Shown here: positions 39,363 through 47,954 of the stretch, one piece after another
Layout of the letters: every line of letters begins with the position of its first letter
Position numbering within the stretch: the stretch's first letter is position 1
DNA from: Eubacteriales bacterium
Lineage (GTDB): Bacteria > Bacillota > Clostridia > Peptostreptococcales > Anaerovoracaceae
Assembly: GCA_028704515.1 (NCBI GenBank)
Contig: JAQWFH010000013.1
Location: 1 to 48,043, forward strand
Reading direction: 5' to 3'
DNA: 48,043 nucleotides
Position numbers and translations under genes: made by a program
The notes under the pieces: model-generated
Databases searched by the model: none
Seen by the model: only the letters and a program-made list of their open reading frames with translations
Told to the model about the DNA's origin: nothing

Positions 39363-39414
39363 TTACTTTGCGTAATTTGCTGTCTAAAAATAAGAAAAGT
39401 GGGGTGAATTAATT

Positions 39415-39681
39415 ATGGCAAATATTAAATCCGCAAAGAAAAGAATCAGAGTTATTGACAAGAAAACCGCAAGGAACAGAAGAGTTAAGAATCATCTTAA
39501 GGCTGTCCTCAAGAACTTCGAAGCTGCTATGGCTCAGGGGGACTTTGAAGAAGCAAAGATTAAGCTTGCTCTTGCCGAGAAGAAGCTTATGCAGGCAGTA
39601 TCAAAAGGTACTCTGCACAAGAATACTGCTTCAAGAAAGGTTTCAAGATTAACAAAAAGATTCAACAGTGAAGTAAAATAA
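39415..39681 (+). CDS. rpsT: 30S ribosomal protein S20
   Basis: An 88-residue basic protein (MANIKSAKKRIRVIDKKTAR ... NTASRKVSRLTKRFNSEVK), full length for S20, which binds the 16S rRNA 5' domain early in assembly. GGGGTG precedes the ATG. It has its own promoter and terminator. In many Clostridia rpsT stands divergent and next to gpr; here about 6 kb separates them. Confidence 0.97.
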   Translation: MANIKSAKKRIRVIDKKTARNRRVKNHLKAVLKNFEAAMAQGDFEEAKIKLALAEKKLMQAVSKGTLHKNTASRKVSRLTKRFNSEVK

Positions 39682-39736
39682 ACCTCACCCGTCCCCACCG
39701 GCACATAAGTTAAATGTGTATTTACGTGAGTAAAAA

Positions 39737-39770
39737 ACCGAAGGAAGTGTCTCCCTTCGGTCTATTTTTT
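39737..39770 (+). terminator. Rho-independent terminator of rpsT
   Basis: ACCGAAGG and CCTTCGGT arms with a 9-base loop, then CTATTTTTTT. Confidence 0.9.
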
Positions 39771-39821
39771 TGCAATTTATATAGATGAATTTTTATTTAA
39801 ATTAAACCTTATGATTAATAG

Positions 39822-41027
39822 TTACATTATTTCGCTGCTTTCATTAAGTATAAAAGCTGTGAAAGCTTCAATCCCGACCTTGATACAATCTTCATTCACC
39901 TCGAAAGTACTTGTATGTATATCGCTGTTATAGCAATCTGAAAATCCGCTGCCTAGGTAGAAATGTGCGCCTTTTTTCTTTTCCGTATAGTAAGCAAAAT
40001 CATCTGCTGTCATTGATATATCTTTATATTCCTTTATTTTTATCGGTGGATCCTTGACATAAAGATTATTGTATGCTTCAATTGCTTTTTTGATTTTTAA
40101 TACCGTTTCATCTTCATTTATGAGCGGCGGACACCCGTCCATTAAGTTTATAATAGCATGGCAACCCCAAGCGCTTGCTATACTTTCCGAGAGCTTGAAT
40201 AAATGTTTCGCTATTGCATCGCATATATCTTGATCCTCACCTCTAATAATGCCGCAAAGTCGAACCTTCTCCGCCAGAACATTTCTTGCGCTTCCTCCAT
40301 CTATCTTTCCAAACGATAACACAGAAGGGTTTGCGGGATTTATAAACCTTCCTTGCATACCTGACGCTGCCGATGCTATATGGGCAGCAGCATTAATTGC
40401 ATCCTTACCCTTATGCGGATAAGCCGCATGACTCTTCTCTCCTATAATAGTTAGATCGACAATAAGAGATGCCGCATTCATTTTTCCGTACTTCAATCCT
40501 ATGCATCCCGCAAGAAGCTCTGGCTTTACATGAAGCCCCAAAATGACATCTACATCATTTAAGACGCCTGTTTTAACTACTTCCTTACCTTTCCCATTCC
40601 CTTCCTCATCCTGCTGGAATATGTATTTAATATTTGTATTTACAGAATCTCCTATTTGATTCAGCACCTTTGCCGTTCCAAGCAAAATTGCAGTATGAAC
40701 ATCATGACCGCATGCATGCATATAACCGTCTCTCTTAGATTTAAAAGGGACTTGCGTATTTTCTTGGATTTTAAGGGCATCTATATCCGCCCGCAATGCT
40801 AGACATTTTACCCTTTCGTTATATTTGCCATTGCTTTTGTGCCCTATAACTGTGTGCGAAAGAATTCTATCATTTGGTACGCAAAGCTCGTCAAGATGCT
40901 TTTTTATCAAATTCGCAGTGACATCCTCCTCGTTTCCCAGTTCGGGGTACTGATGAAGCTCACGCCTTATATTTATTGCCCATTTTGCAGCTTGGTTTAT
41001 AATCTCATCTAGATTTTTTATCTTCAT
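39822..41027 (-). CDS. M20 family amidohydrolase/carboxypeptidase
   Basis: A 401-residue zinc amidohydrolase of the M20D group (IAA-Leu-resistant/hippurate hydrolase-like) that cleaves N-acyl amino acids or acyl-diaminopimelate. Key parts are RRELHQYPELGNEE (about 20-33), the metal site ACGHDVHTAILLG, and FQQDEEGNGKGKEVVKTG, where the usual QPAEE reads QQDEE. GGxxRNV is present as GGSARNVLAE. The ATG at 41027 is 9 bases after AAGGAG; the in-frame ATG at 41048 lies before it. Substrate not assigned. Confidence 0.9.
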   Translation of the reverse strand: MKIKNLDEIINQAAKWAINIRRELHQYPELGNEEDVTANLIKKHLDELCVPNDRILSHTVIGHKSNGKYNERVKCLALRADIDALKIQENTQVPFKSKRDGYMHACGHDVHTAILLGTAKVLNQIGDSVNTNIKYIFQQDEEGNGKGKEVVKTGVLNDVDVILGLHVKPELLAGCIGLKYGKMNAASLIVDLTIIGEKSHAAYPHKGKDAINAAAHIASAASGMQGRFINPANPSVLSFGKIDGGSARNVLAEKVRLCGIIRGEDQDICDAIAKHLFKLSESIASAWGCHAIINLMDGCPPLINEDETVLKIKKAIEAYNNLYVKDPPIKIKEYKDISMTADDFAYYTEKKKGAHFYLGSGFSDCYNSDIHTSTFEVNEDCIKVGIEAFTAFILNESSEIM

Positions 41028-41084
41028 AATAAAACACTCCTTAATCATTCTTAATTAAAGATATGATTAAAGAGCTCATTTAAA

Positions 41085-41389
41085 GCCAAAAAATACGATG
41101 ACACCGACTTATGTTTCACTACCTTTAAAAGCCCCCTTCTATCGCTCGGCTACCCAATCGGTTCTCCTCTAACCTATGGCTTCCTTTGCCTGCATTTATA
41201 ATTCTAATATTTGGGCTTTCCTTCTTATGGTTGCTATCTGAAACAACCTGAAGAGTTTGTGTTACATAAAATCGGTGTCATCTCTCTCAAAATCAAACAC
41301 TTTTGGCGGAATCACCTCTTTCTTACTTAAGCGACAATGACTTAATTTATTTAAAAAGCTTAGGACGGTTTTCCCATTCCTTTACTTTG
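41085..41389 (-). ncRNA. Candidate stand-alone structured RNA (possibly raiA motif)
   Basis: The 437-base gap between the M20 and LCP genes holds a minus-strand transcription unit without a credible protein. A good promoter starts it. A closing helix joins 41272-41282 to 41097-41107 (11 perfect pairs, GATGACACCGA/TCGGTGTCATC), continued by 6 pairs (41264-41269 with 41109-41114). Inside lie a 7-pair long-range helix (41213-41219 with 41128-41134) and local hairpins at 41160-41174 and 41229-41248. TATTTTTTGG follows the closing helix. The inner segment is purine-rich with single-stranded GAGGAGA. Size and architecture recall the raiA RNA of Clostridia, but that identity is from memory and uncertain. 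Confidence 0.6.
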
Positions 41390-41396
41390 TGACTTT

Positions 41397-41425
41397 ATTA
41401 TATCAAAGCGTTAAGAGAAATGCAA
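41397..41425 (-). promoter_or_regulatory. Promoter of the candidate structured RNA
   Basis: Minus strand TTGCAT, 17-base spacer, TATAAT. It lies 40 bases after the LCP gene stop and about 370 bases before the M20 gene, so a long non-coding transcript is expected. Confidence 0.8.
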
Positions 41426-41464
41426 GCCTTTTTCTGAAAATTTTGAAATTTCTTTTTTAATATT

Positions 41465-42442
41465 TTATTCCTCTGCCTCTTGCGGTGCATAAATATTGGT
41501 TATAAGCTCTTTTATCCCATCTTCATCCGGATAATAGTACCATGGCGAGCTCTCCTGAACTGTTCCCGGAAGAGTGTAAGACGCAACATTTTCGCTTGTT
41601 ATTCCTATCGCAGATGTTGCGAGCGATACTACATTCCCAACTTTCATATTGCATTTTACTTCTTTATAAGCAACCTTTGATATTTTTACTATATCAAGTC
41701 CTATACACTGTTTTATGGCGGATTTAATAAATTCCTGCTGAGCCTTTACTCTGTCTAGGTCTTGCATCGGATAACTTGGATAGCCAGGATCACCATGCCT
41801 GAACCTCAAGAATTTAACTGCATTCTCGCCGTCAAGTACTTGATATCCTTCCGGAATGTCAATATGAAGAGGCGGCTCGTCCCATACATCGTTCCTATAC
41901 ATATGGAAAGGAATATCCATAGGAACTCCTCCCATTTCGTCCACAATCTTTTCCACGGCATCATAATCCAAAACAACATAGTAGTTTATAGGTATATCGC
42001 ACATAATATCACTGACTGCCTTGGCGGTATTTATTATTTTGCCTTTATATGCGGCATTTATCTTCTTGTTTGAGTCGCTGTCATCTTCGTTTCTTACATA
42101 ATAAGTATCGCGAGGTACCGAAATTATGTTCATATCTTGTGTTTTCTTGTCGTAATTGACAAGCATTATCGCATCTGTCAAATTTGTATTGATTCCGAGC
42201 ACAAGAATATTAACCTTACCCTTATTTCCCTTGCTTTCATACAATTCGGCAAGCTCCCCGGTTTTACCTGACACAAAAGTAAGATCCGCTTCTTCTTCGC
42301 TAACATCTGTTACTGTCATATTTGACAGTGAATATACACCGACTGCTGCAGCTATCAAAATTAATATGACAACCGTAGCTATAAATTTTTTCTTTTTCTT
42401 AGGATTCCATCTGTGCTTTTTTTGATTTTTATCAATAATCAT
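41465..42442 (-). CDS. LytR-CpsA-Psr (LCP) family cell-wall glycopolymer ligase
   Basis: A 325-residue LCP protein that transfers undecaprenyl-linked glycopolymers such as teichoic acids or capsule to peptidoglycan. A basic cytoplasmic start and one membrane segment (about 20-42, KKFIATVVILILIAAAVGVY) precede the LCP domain, with LVLGINTNLTDAIMLVNYD, IISVPRDTYY and LDGENAVKFLRFRHGDPGY. The key Asp and Arg residues are present, although the first motif reads N-T-N-L-T-D rather than D-S-R-x-D-T. AGGGG precedes the ATG. Confidence 0.92.
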   Translation of the reverse strand: MIIDKNQKKHRWNPKKKKKFIATVVILILIAAAVGVYSLSNMTVTDVSEEEADLTFVSGKTGELAELYESKGNKGKVNILVLGINTNLTDAIMLVNYDKKTQDMNIISVPRDTYYVRNEDDSDSNKKINAAYKGKIINTAKAVSDIMCDIPINYYVVLDYDAVEKIVDEMGGVPMDIPFHMYRNDVWDEPPLHIDIPEGYQVLDGENAVKFLRFRHGDPGYPSYPMQDLDRVKAQQEFIKSAIKQCIGLDIVKISKVAYKEVKCNMKVGNVVSLATSAIGITSENVASYTLPGTVQESSPWYYYPDEDGIKELITNIYAPQEAEE

Positions 42443-42600
42443 AACCCCTGCTCCATTTCCTAATTTTCCCTTTTTTATTATCGCACATTACTCATTTTAC
42501 AATTAAACCGTTATTTTGTCATCAATTTTTTATACTCTATCGGCAATTCTTTCATTTTCGAACATATAATAGTTGTATTATCACTATACGGAGGTTCCAA

Positions 42601-43521
42601 ATGAAAAACATCATATGGCCAAAGAGATTGCGTAAGGGAGATACGGTTGCTTTAATAGCGCCTTCATCTTCCACCGACGTAGAATCAGTTAAAATTGCAG
42701 CAGATTCTATTCGATTTTTAGATTTATATCCCAAGATATACCCGTCATGCTTATGCTCACATGGCTACCTTTCGGGTAACGACGAAAGGCGTGTTTCCGA
42801 CCTTAATGCAGCGTTTGAGGATGATAAAGTCCATGGTATTTTTTGCTTGCGCGGGGGGTATGGTGCCATGAGGCTACTCAAGCATATAGATTATGAAATG
42901 ATTAGCAATCATCCAAAGATATTCTGCGGATACAGCGATATTACAGCATTACATACTGTTTTTAATAACATCTGTGGCTTTGTTACATTTCACGCCCCTA
43001 TGCCAATCACAGACTACAGAAATATGGATAATTTTTCGCTTCTCAGCCTTAAAGATGCCATATTCGGAAATTGGGATTGCCGTGATGCTCAAGCACCACT
43101 AGGAATGTCTATTTCATCTGTTTGCGGTGGTATTGCTTCGGGAAGACTTACGGGAGGAAATCTTTCACTTCTTGCTTCAACTCTGGGCTCGCGTTTCGAA
43201 ATAGATACACGCGATGCAATTTTATTTATCGAAGAAACAGACGAAGAGCTGTATAAGGTTGACAGAGCTTTAACAGCTCTTGCATTGGCGGGAAAGTTCG
43301 GGGATTGCAGAGGCATTCTTCTCGGAACATTTTCCGGATGTTCTTCTTCCAATCCCTTGCAGTCTCTTACTCTGGATGAAATTTTCAACGAAATATTTTC
43401 TTCTCTTAATAAGCCTATTATATCAAATTTTCAATGTGGGCATTCATATCCTCAACATACCCTTGCTTTGGGACGTCAAATAGAAATTAGCGCGGATGAT
43501 TTGAACGTCCGATTCCTATAA
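42601..43521 (+). CDS. LD-carboxypeptidase (peptidase S66)
   Basis: A 306-residue serine peptidase of the LdcA/MccF group that trims the terminal D-Ala from tetrapeptides during peptidoglycan recycling, or detoxifies related molecules. The Ser-Glu-His triad is visible: nucleophile in GYSDITAL (about 112), glutamate in FIEETDEELYKVDRAL (about 210), histidine in CGHSYPQHTLALG (about 281). FCLRGGYGAMRLL is the family oxyanion-hole segment. GGAGG precedes the ATG. It lies divergent from the LCP gene and directly before deoD, 55 bases on. Confidence 0.92.
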   Translation: MKNIIWPKRLRKGDTVALIAPSSSTDVESVKIAADSIRFLDLYPKIYPSCLCSHGYLSGNDERRVSDLNAAFEDDKVHGIFCLRGGYGAMRLLKHIDYEMISNHPKIFCGYSDITALHTVFNNICGFVTFHAPMPITDYRNMDNFSLLSLKDAIFGNWDCRDAQAPLGMSISSVCGGIASGRLTGGNLSLLASTLGSRFEIDTRDAILFIEETDEELYKVDRALTALALAGKFGDCRGILLGTFSGCSSSNPLQSLTLDEIFNEIFSSLNKPIISNFQCGHSYPQHTLALGRQIEISADDLNVRFL

Positions 43522-43538
43522 CTATTTTTTTCGTTTTG

Positions 43539-43547
43539 TGGTATAAT
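43539..43547 (+). promoter_or_regulatory. Extended -10 promoter of deoD
   Basis: TGGTATAAT, an extended -10 element, 30 bases before the deoD start; the -35 region is weak, as is common with TGn boxes. Confidence 0.6.
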
Positions 43548-43576
43548 AAACATATTATCACAAAGGAGGAAATTTC

Positions 43577-44281
43577 ATGAGCATACACATAAATGCACCA
43601 AAGGGAGCCATTGCCGAAAGCATACTCCTGCCCGGGGATCCGCTCCGTGCAAAATATATAGCTGAAACCTTTCTTCAAGAACCGAAGCTTTATAATGAAG
43701 TAAGAGGGATGCTCGGATATACCGGTCTTTATAAGGGAGTGCCTGTTTCAGTACAGGGAACCGGAATGGGGATGCCTTCCATGGGCATATATTCATGGGA
43801 GCTTATGACGGAATTTGGTGTACAAAACCTCATCCGCATAGGAACTGCAGGCTCTTTTCATGATGATATAAAAATAAAAGATATTGTGTTGGGTGTTTCG
43901 GCATCAACAGATTCAAACTATGCCTTGAATTTTGATCTACCCGGTACGTATGCCCCTTCCGCAAGCTGGGAGCTGCTTACGAAGGCGGAAAATGCCAGTA
44001 AAAATCTCTCAATAAGCTTTAAAGCGGGGAATATAGTGTCTTGCGACGTATTTTACGATCAGAGACAGGATTGGTGGCAAAAATGGAGAAGCATGGGCAC
44101 GCTTGCCGTTGAAATGGAAGCTGCAGCTTTATATATGAACGCAGCCTTCAACAAAAAGAACGCCCTGGCGATGATGACTATTTCAGACCACTTTATCACA
44201 GGTGAAAAAGCTACTCCTGAAGAACGGCAAACCTCTTTTACTGATATGATGAAATTAGCTCTGGAAATCGCCGTAAGCTAA
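43577..44281 (+). CDS. deoD: Purine nucleoside phosphorylase, DeoD type
   Basis: A 234-residue hexameric PNP that splits purine nucleosides with phosphate into base and (deoxy)ribose 1-phosphate. Motifs are MSIHINAPKGAIAESILLPG, GDPLRAKYIAE, IRIGTAGS, AVEMEAAALY and the catalytic aspartate in MTISDHFITGEKA. AAAGGAGG precedes the ATG. Confidence 0.97.
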   Translation: MSIHINAPKGAIAESILLPGDPLRAKYIAETFLQEPKLYNEVRGMLGYTGLYKGVPVSVQGTGMGMPSMGIYSWELMTEFGVQNLIRIGTAGSFHDDIKIKDIVLGVSASTDSNYALNFDLPGTYAPSASWELLTKAENASKNLSISFKAGNIVSCDVFYDQRQDWWQKWRSMGTLAVEMEAAALYMNAAFNKKNALAMMTISDHFITGEKATPEERQTSFTDMMKLALEIAVS

Positions 44282-44309
44282 GTACTCCTTCCAACCGTAT
44301 ATACTTAAA

Positions 44310-44347
44310 AAGCCGACCCACGCGCGTGAGCCGGCTTACTTATTTTT
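44310..44347. terminator. Bidirectional terminator between deoD and rubrerythrin
   Basis: AAGCCG...CGGCTT outer arms with an inner palindrome CACGCGCGTG, an A-run to the left and TATTTTTTG to the right. It serves both convergent genes. Confidence 0.88.
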
Positions 44348-44352
44348 TGTTT

Positions 44353-44889
44353 TTAATAATTGTCTGATTTTATTCTGAAATAATCGATAGAATGCTTACA
44401 TACAGGGCATATCTTAGGAGCATCCTTGCTCAAAACCTGGTGTCCGCAGTTCTCGCAATGCCACACAACTTCTATATCTCTTTCAAAGACCTTGCCATTT
44501 TTTATATTATCAGCAAGCTTTCTGTATCTTGTTTCGTGTTCTTTTTCTACTGCCGCAACGCCTTCCATTTGATCTGCTATCTCAGGGAAACCTTCCTCTC
44601 TGGCAACCTTAGCCATGTTTGCATACATGTCGGTCCATTCATAGTTTTCACCTGCCGCAGCATCCAGAAGATTTTCCATAGTATCTCCTATACCGTGCGC
44701 CAGCTTAAACCAAAGCTTTGCATGCTCTCTTTCATTAGCTGCAGTTTCTTCAAAGATATTTGCAATCTGCACATATCCATCTTTTTTTGCCTGCGATGCG
44801 TAATAAGAATATTTGGTTCTTGCTTCTGCTTCGCCACCAAATGCAATTTTGAGATTCTCCAATGTTTTTGTACCTTTTAAGTCTTTCAT
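44353..44889 (-). CDS. rbr: Rubrerythrin
   Basis: A 178-residue peroxide-reducing di-iron protein of anaerobes. The four-helix domain carries metal ligands in [28 protein letters not shown] and [16 protein letters not shown]-terminal rubredoxin-like domain has CENCGH and CPVCKHS (about 143-168). It overlaps the regulator upstream by 4 bases (ATGA), so the two are co-expressed: a small oxidative-stress unit. Confidence 0.96.
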   Translation of the reverse strand: MKDLKGTKTLENLKIAFGGEAEARTKYSYYASQAKKDGYVQIANIFEETAANEREHAKLWFKLAHGIGDTMENLLDAAAGENYEWTDMYANMAKVAREEGFPEIADQMEGVAAVEKEHETRYRKLADNIKNGKVFERDIEVVWHCENCGHQVLSKDAPKICPVCKHSIDYFRIKSDNY

Positions 44890-45344
44890 TTTCTTACCTC
44901 TTTCTCCGCAGAGCTTCCTTGCGGTTTTTTATTTTTACTATAACCTTTTTCTCTACAATCAGAGCATAACCCAACAAGTGTAATCTCATATCCTTGTATA
45001 TCAAAATCCTTGTTTAAGTTGTCGTTTTTGAAGAATTCACTTGGTAAAGGCTCAATACATTCTATATCCATAACCTTGCCACAACTTATGCATCTTGAGT
45101 GGTAATGCCTCTTCGTGTTGCAATCAAAGCGATCCGCATACCCTGACACAGGAATCTTATCTGCTTGCCCCATCTCAATCATCAAGGAAAGGTTTCTGTA
45201 TACTGTTCCCCTGCTAATATTTGGGTACAGCTTCCGAATATGCTCGTATATTTCATCGGCAGTAGGATGATTCAATTCATTTAGCGCATTCGAAATAAGC
45301 TCCTTTTGAATTGTATTTCTATATGATTTTTTTTGCGCTTCCAT
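44886..45344 (-). CDS. perR: Fur family regulator, PerR type
   Basis: A 152-residue Fur-fold repressor. The DNA-binding half has [20 protein letters not shown] and [15 protein letters not shown]; the metal half has [18 protein letters not shown] and [10 protein letters not shown], the two CxxC pairs of the structural zinc site. Fusion in one operon with rubrerythrin points to peroxide sensing rather than iron uptake. The PerR-defining sensor Asp versus Glu was not settled by eye. GAGGG precedes the ATG. Confidence 0.88.
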   Translation of the reverse strand: MEAQKKSYRNTIQKELISNALNELNHPTADEIYEHIRKLYPNISRGTVYRNLSLMIEMGQADKIPVSGYADRFDCNTKRHYHSRCISCGKVMDIECIEPLPSEFFKNDNLNKDFDIQGYEITLVGLCSDCREKGYSKNKKPQGSSAEKEVRK

Positions 45345-45380
45345 ATAACCCTCTGCCTTTCTTTATATGTCTCTAATAAT

Positions 45381-45409
45381 ATTTTATCTCATTAAGCATC
45401 TTTCGTCAA
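45381..45409 (-). promoter_or_regulatory. Promoter of perR-rbr
   Basis: Minus strand TTGACG, 17-base spacer, TAAAAT. The AT-rich ATAAAATATTATTAG across the -10 is a weak match to the Per box (about 9 of 14 positions), so autoregulation is possible but unproven. Confidence 0.65.
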
Positions 45410-45418
45410 CAATGCATA

Positions 45419-46612
45419 TTATTTGTTTAGCAAGTTGCAGATACGCTCTAATCCCTTCTCCAAATAAGCACGAGGGCACGCCAGATTGAGTCTGATGAAT
45501 CCATCGGAATTACCTACGAACATATCTCCTCCTTCAAGAAGAACGCCTGCCTTGTTCGCAAATAATAAAGGTAAATCGCAATCCTTATCAACATATGCAT
45601 TTATATCTACCCATCCTAGATAGGTAGCCTCCGAAATTTTGAATACAGCCTTTGGCAAGTGCTCTTTTAGATATTTTTCCGCAAACTCAAAATTCCCGTC
45701 AAGATAAAGCTTAAGCTCTGTCAACCATTCCAAACCATATGCATATGCCGCTTGAGCCGAGGCTACGCTTAAAGGATTTTCAAAGGAATAGTGCCTTTCA
45801 TTCCATTTTTGCATAATCTCCTTGTTTGGAATTATGATATTTGAAAACATTAGTCCAGCCATATTAAATGTTTTTGAAGGAGCCATGCAGGTTATTATTT
45901 TATCGCTTCCAGGATATAGCTTTGCAAGAGGTATATGCTTTTTGCCCGTCCTAAGAAGATCACAGTGGATTTCATCAGAAATTACGAGAACGTCGTTAGC
46001 AAAGCATATATCGGCGAATTTCCTCAGTTCCTCTTCTTTCCAGACGCGCCCGGTCGGATTGTGTGGGTTGCAGAATATACAGAGCTTAGCTTTTTCGTCC
46101 TTTGCCTTTTCTTCAAAATCCTCCAAATCTATAGTGTAGTAGCCATCTTCATTTTTCAACGGGCTACAAACTAATTCCATATTGTTATAATCCGCCGCAT
46201 GCTTGAAGTAAGCATACGAAGGTGTGAAGATAATAATCTTCTCATCAGGCTTGCATATATATTCGACAAGCTCGTAGAGTGCGGGGATAATCCCCGGTGA
46301 TGTAACCAGATCTTCTTTCTTACAAGACCAATCGCAAAGATTTTTCGTCCATGAAGAGAACGCTTCAAAGTATTTTGGATCGAATATTTTTGTATATCCG
46401 AAAATTCGCTTGTCTAATCTTTTCTTCACTTCATCTATTATAACCTGTGGCGTAGCAAATTCCATATCGGCAATCCACATGCGTATAAATTCATCATCCT
46501 CATATGGGAATTTCATATCCTGAGGAGCATGGAAGATATATTCACGGAATCCATCTGTATTCATTGCATTTGAATTTTTACGATCTATTACCTCATCAAA
46601 ATTATACTTCAT
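45419..46612 (-). CDS. patB: PatB/MalY family PLP-dependent aminotransferase or cystathionine beta-lyase
   Basis: A 397-residue fold-type I enzyme. The start NFDEVIDRKNSNAMNTDGF and WIADMEFATPQVI are typical of MalY/PatB C-S lyases. NPHNPTGRVWKEEEL binds the cofactor, SDEIHCDLL carries the ring aspartate, and the Schiff-base lysine is in PSKTFNMAGL (about 240). RLNLACPRAYLEKGLERI is the arginine segment. Likely cleaves cystathionine or other cysteine S-conjugates to thiol, pyruvate and ammonia. Substrate is inferred from the family. Confidence 0.92.
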   Translation of the reverse strand: MKYNFDEVIDRKNSNAMNTDGFREYIFHAPQDMKFPYEDDEFIRMWIADMEFATPQVIIDEVKKRLDKRIFGYTKIFDPKYFEAFSSWTKNLCDWSCKKEDLVTSPGIIPALYELVEYICKPDEKIIIFTPSYAYFKHAADYNNMELVCSPLKNEDGYYTIDLEDFEEKAKDEKAKLCIFCNPHNPTGRVWKEEELRKFADICFANDVLVISDEIHCDLLRTGKKHIPLAKLYPGSDKIITCMAPSKTFNMAGLMFSNIIIPNKEIMQKWNERHYSFENPLSVASAQAAYAYGLEWLTELKLYLDGNFEFAEKYLKEHLPKAVFKISEATYLGWVDINAYVDKDCDLPLLFANKAGVLLEGGDMFVGNSDGFIRLNLACPRAYLEKGLERICNLLNK

Positions 46613-46780
46613 TACAAACTACCATCCTTTTTTTATTATTGTGTCATATCAATATTTCTTATCATTAAGTTTACCTCTTTTAAGCAATTTATGCAATCTC
46701 AATCCTCAAAATCCCGTCGATAATTAACCTGTATATCTGCTTAATTTTCACTTCCGCCGGAAGTCATCTCTTTGTACCTG

Positions 46781-47722
46781 TCAGGTATCGCAATATTCAT
46801 TCACGTCTACATCCATACGAATTTTACGATTTTCCTCATTTTGCCATGATTCGCCTAAATTTTTGCTCTTCATATAAAATGTATGCGTATCGCCTTTTTC
46901 ATTCGTGAGCACGAGCGGCATGACGAGGGTGTCACCTTCCGAAATCGGTGGGAGCGTCGTCTTTGTATATTGGATGTATTGATCTGGTACCGTTATAAAC
47001 AATCTAAACCATTTCTTTCCGCCATCATTGGTAAAAGAAGCGCCTGCCTCAAACGGTGTTTTCGAAGATAGCCCAACAACGCTTACACTCTCGTTCATAC
47101 TTCCTATTCCGGTCAGCGGACCTTTGAAGCGCATATAAAGATTGCTTTCTATCTTATTCCAATGCTTTCCTCCGTCTGCTGTTGTGTAAACATGATGATA
47201 TAGCTTCTCGGTATCGTAAGGCTCACTAATGATAAGCCATCCCGCATCGGCGGTTGCAAAGCTTATATGCTTGGCGCCTGCAACGGTTCCAGCGTAGCCA
47301 ATGGCAGTCTGCTGCCATGTTTGCCCTTTATCATTACTAGTCGCAATGGTAACCGGATCGGATTTCACTGCACCCCCATAGGCGACGGCGGTTTTCTCTT
47401 CAGATATGAAAAGCCCTATGTTCTCGTAACTTACACTGGGAACGGGGGACAAATCCAATGTGGTTGTGTGTCCGTTTCCGGCACCTTCCCCGCTGTAAGA
47501 AATCTTTAGAATTCCGTCTTCATCCAACTCAAAAGCGTGTTTTACATCTTTGTGCCAATTGACCGGTGCTCCATCTCCATTCCTTGAGTATGCGGTACCA
47601 GATATGCGCTGTGCATCGTCCCCCTCTACATTCGATGAACAGCCAGAAACAATAAAAAGCACGGCAATCAGAAGAACCGTAATCTGAAGAAATTTCCGAT
47701 TATAATGCCCTATATTCTCCAC
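46781..47722 (-). CDS. Lipoprotein with BNR/Asp-box repeats
   Basis: A 313-residue exported lipoprotein (VLFIVSGC lipobox near residue 28). Four Asp-box turns are spread over it: SNDKGQTWQ, TADGGKHWN, TNDGGKKWF and SKNLGESWQ, the marks of sialidase-like or photosystem-assembly-like beta propellers. No sialidase catalytic residues are recognisable, so binding rather than hydrolysis is likely. The start is GTG at 47722 with AGGGAAGGA directly upstream; the AAGGAGG there overlaps the GTG, so the true start is uncertain by a few codons. The 168 bases after it show only a weak hairpin. Confidence 0.78.
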   Translation of the reverse strand: MENIGHYNRKFLQITVLLIAVLFIVSGCSSNVEGDDAQRISGTAYSRNGDGAPVNWHKDVKHAFELDEDGILKISYSGEGAGNGHTTTLDLSPVPSVSYENIGLFISEEKTAVAYGGAVKSDPVTIATSNDKGQTWQQTAIGYAGTVAGAKHISFATADAGWLIISEPYDTEKLYHHVYTTADGGKHWNKIESNLYMRFKGPLTGIGSMNESVSVVGLSSKTPFEAGASFTNDGGKKWFRLFITVPDQYIQYTKTTLPPISEGDTLVMPLVLTNEKGDTHTFYMKSKNLGESWQNEENRKIRMDVDVNEYCDT

Positions 47723-47880
47723 CTCCTTCCCTGCAAGGCACGAGCCTTGTGATTGTACTTATATTAACATTAATACCATAATATATCGATTATAAACCAA
47801 GAAATATTTTCGTCGGCACTAATAGTGTCACATGAATTATATCTCTGCACTTTTTTATATCATCAATTGCTTCATTATAC

Positions 47881-47909
47881 TTGTAATAATTACTTCATTA
47901 TGATATAAT
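47881..47909 (+). promoter_or_regulatory. Promoter of tRNA-Ser
   Basis: TTGTAA, 17-base spacer, TATAAT, 45 bases upstream of the tRNA. Confidence 0.75.
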
Positions 47910-47954
47910 CGTTTTCGTAACTTTGCCGATAATGGCTGGCAATATATAAAGTTT

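Noticed and set aside
41262..41300. Twelve-codon ORF (VFDFERDDTDFM) in the leader of the candidate RNA, minus strand
   Set aside because: The GTG start is 12 bases from a weak GAGGTG site, and the sequence is better explained as part of the closing helix. A leader peptide cannot be excluded but has no positive evidence.
46745..46765. Short hairpin ACTTCC-GCC-GGAAGT after the Asp-box lipoprotein
   Set aside because: Only 6 pairs and a poor T-run; could be a weak terminator but not enough to list as one.
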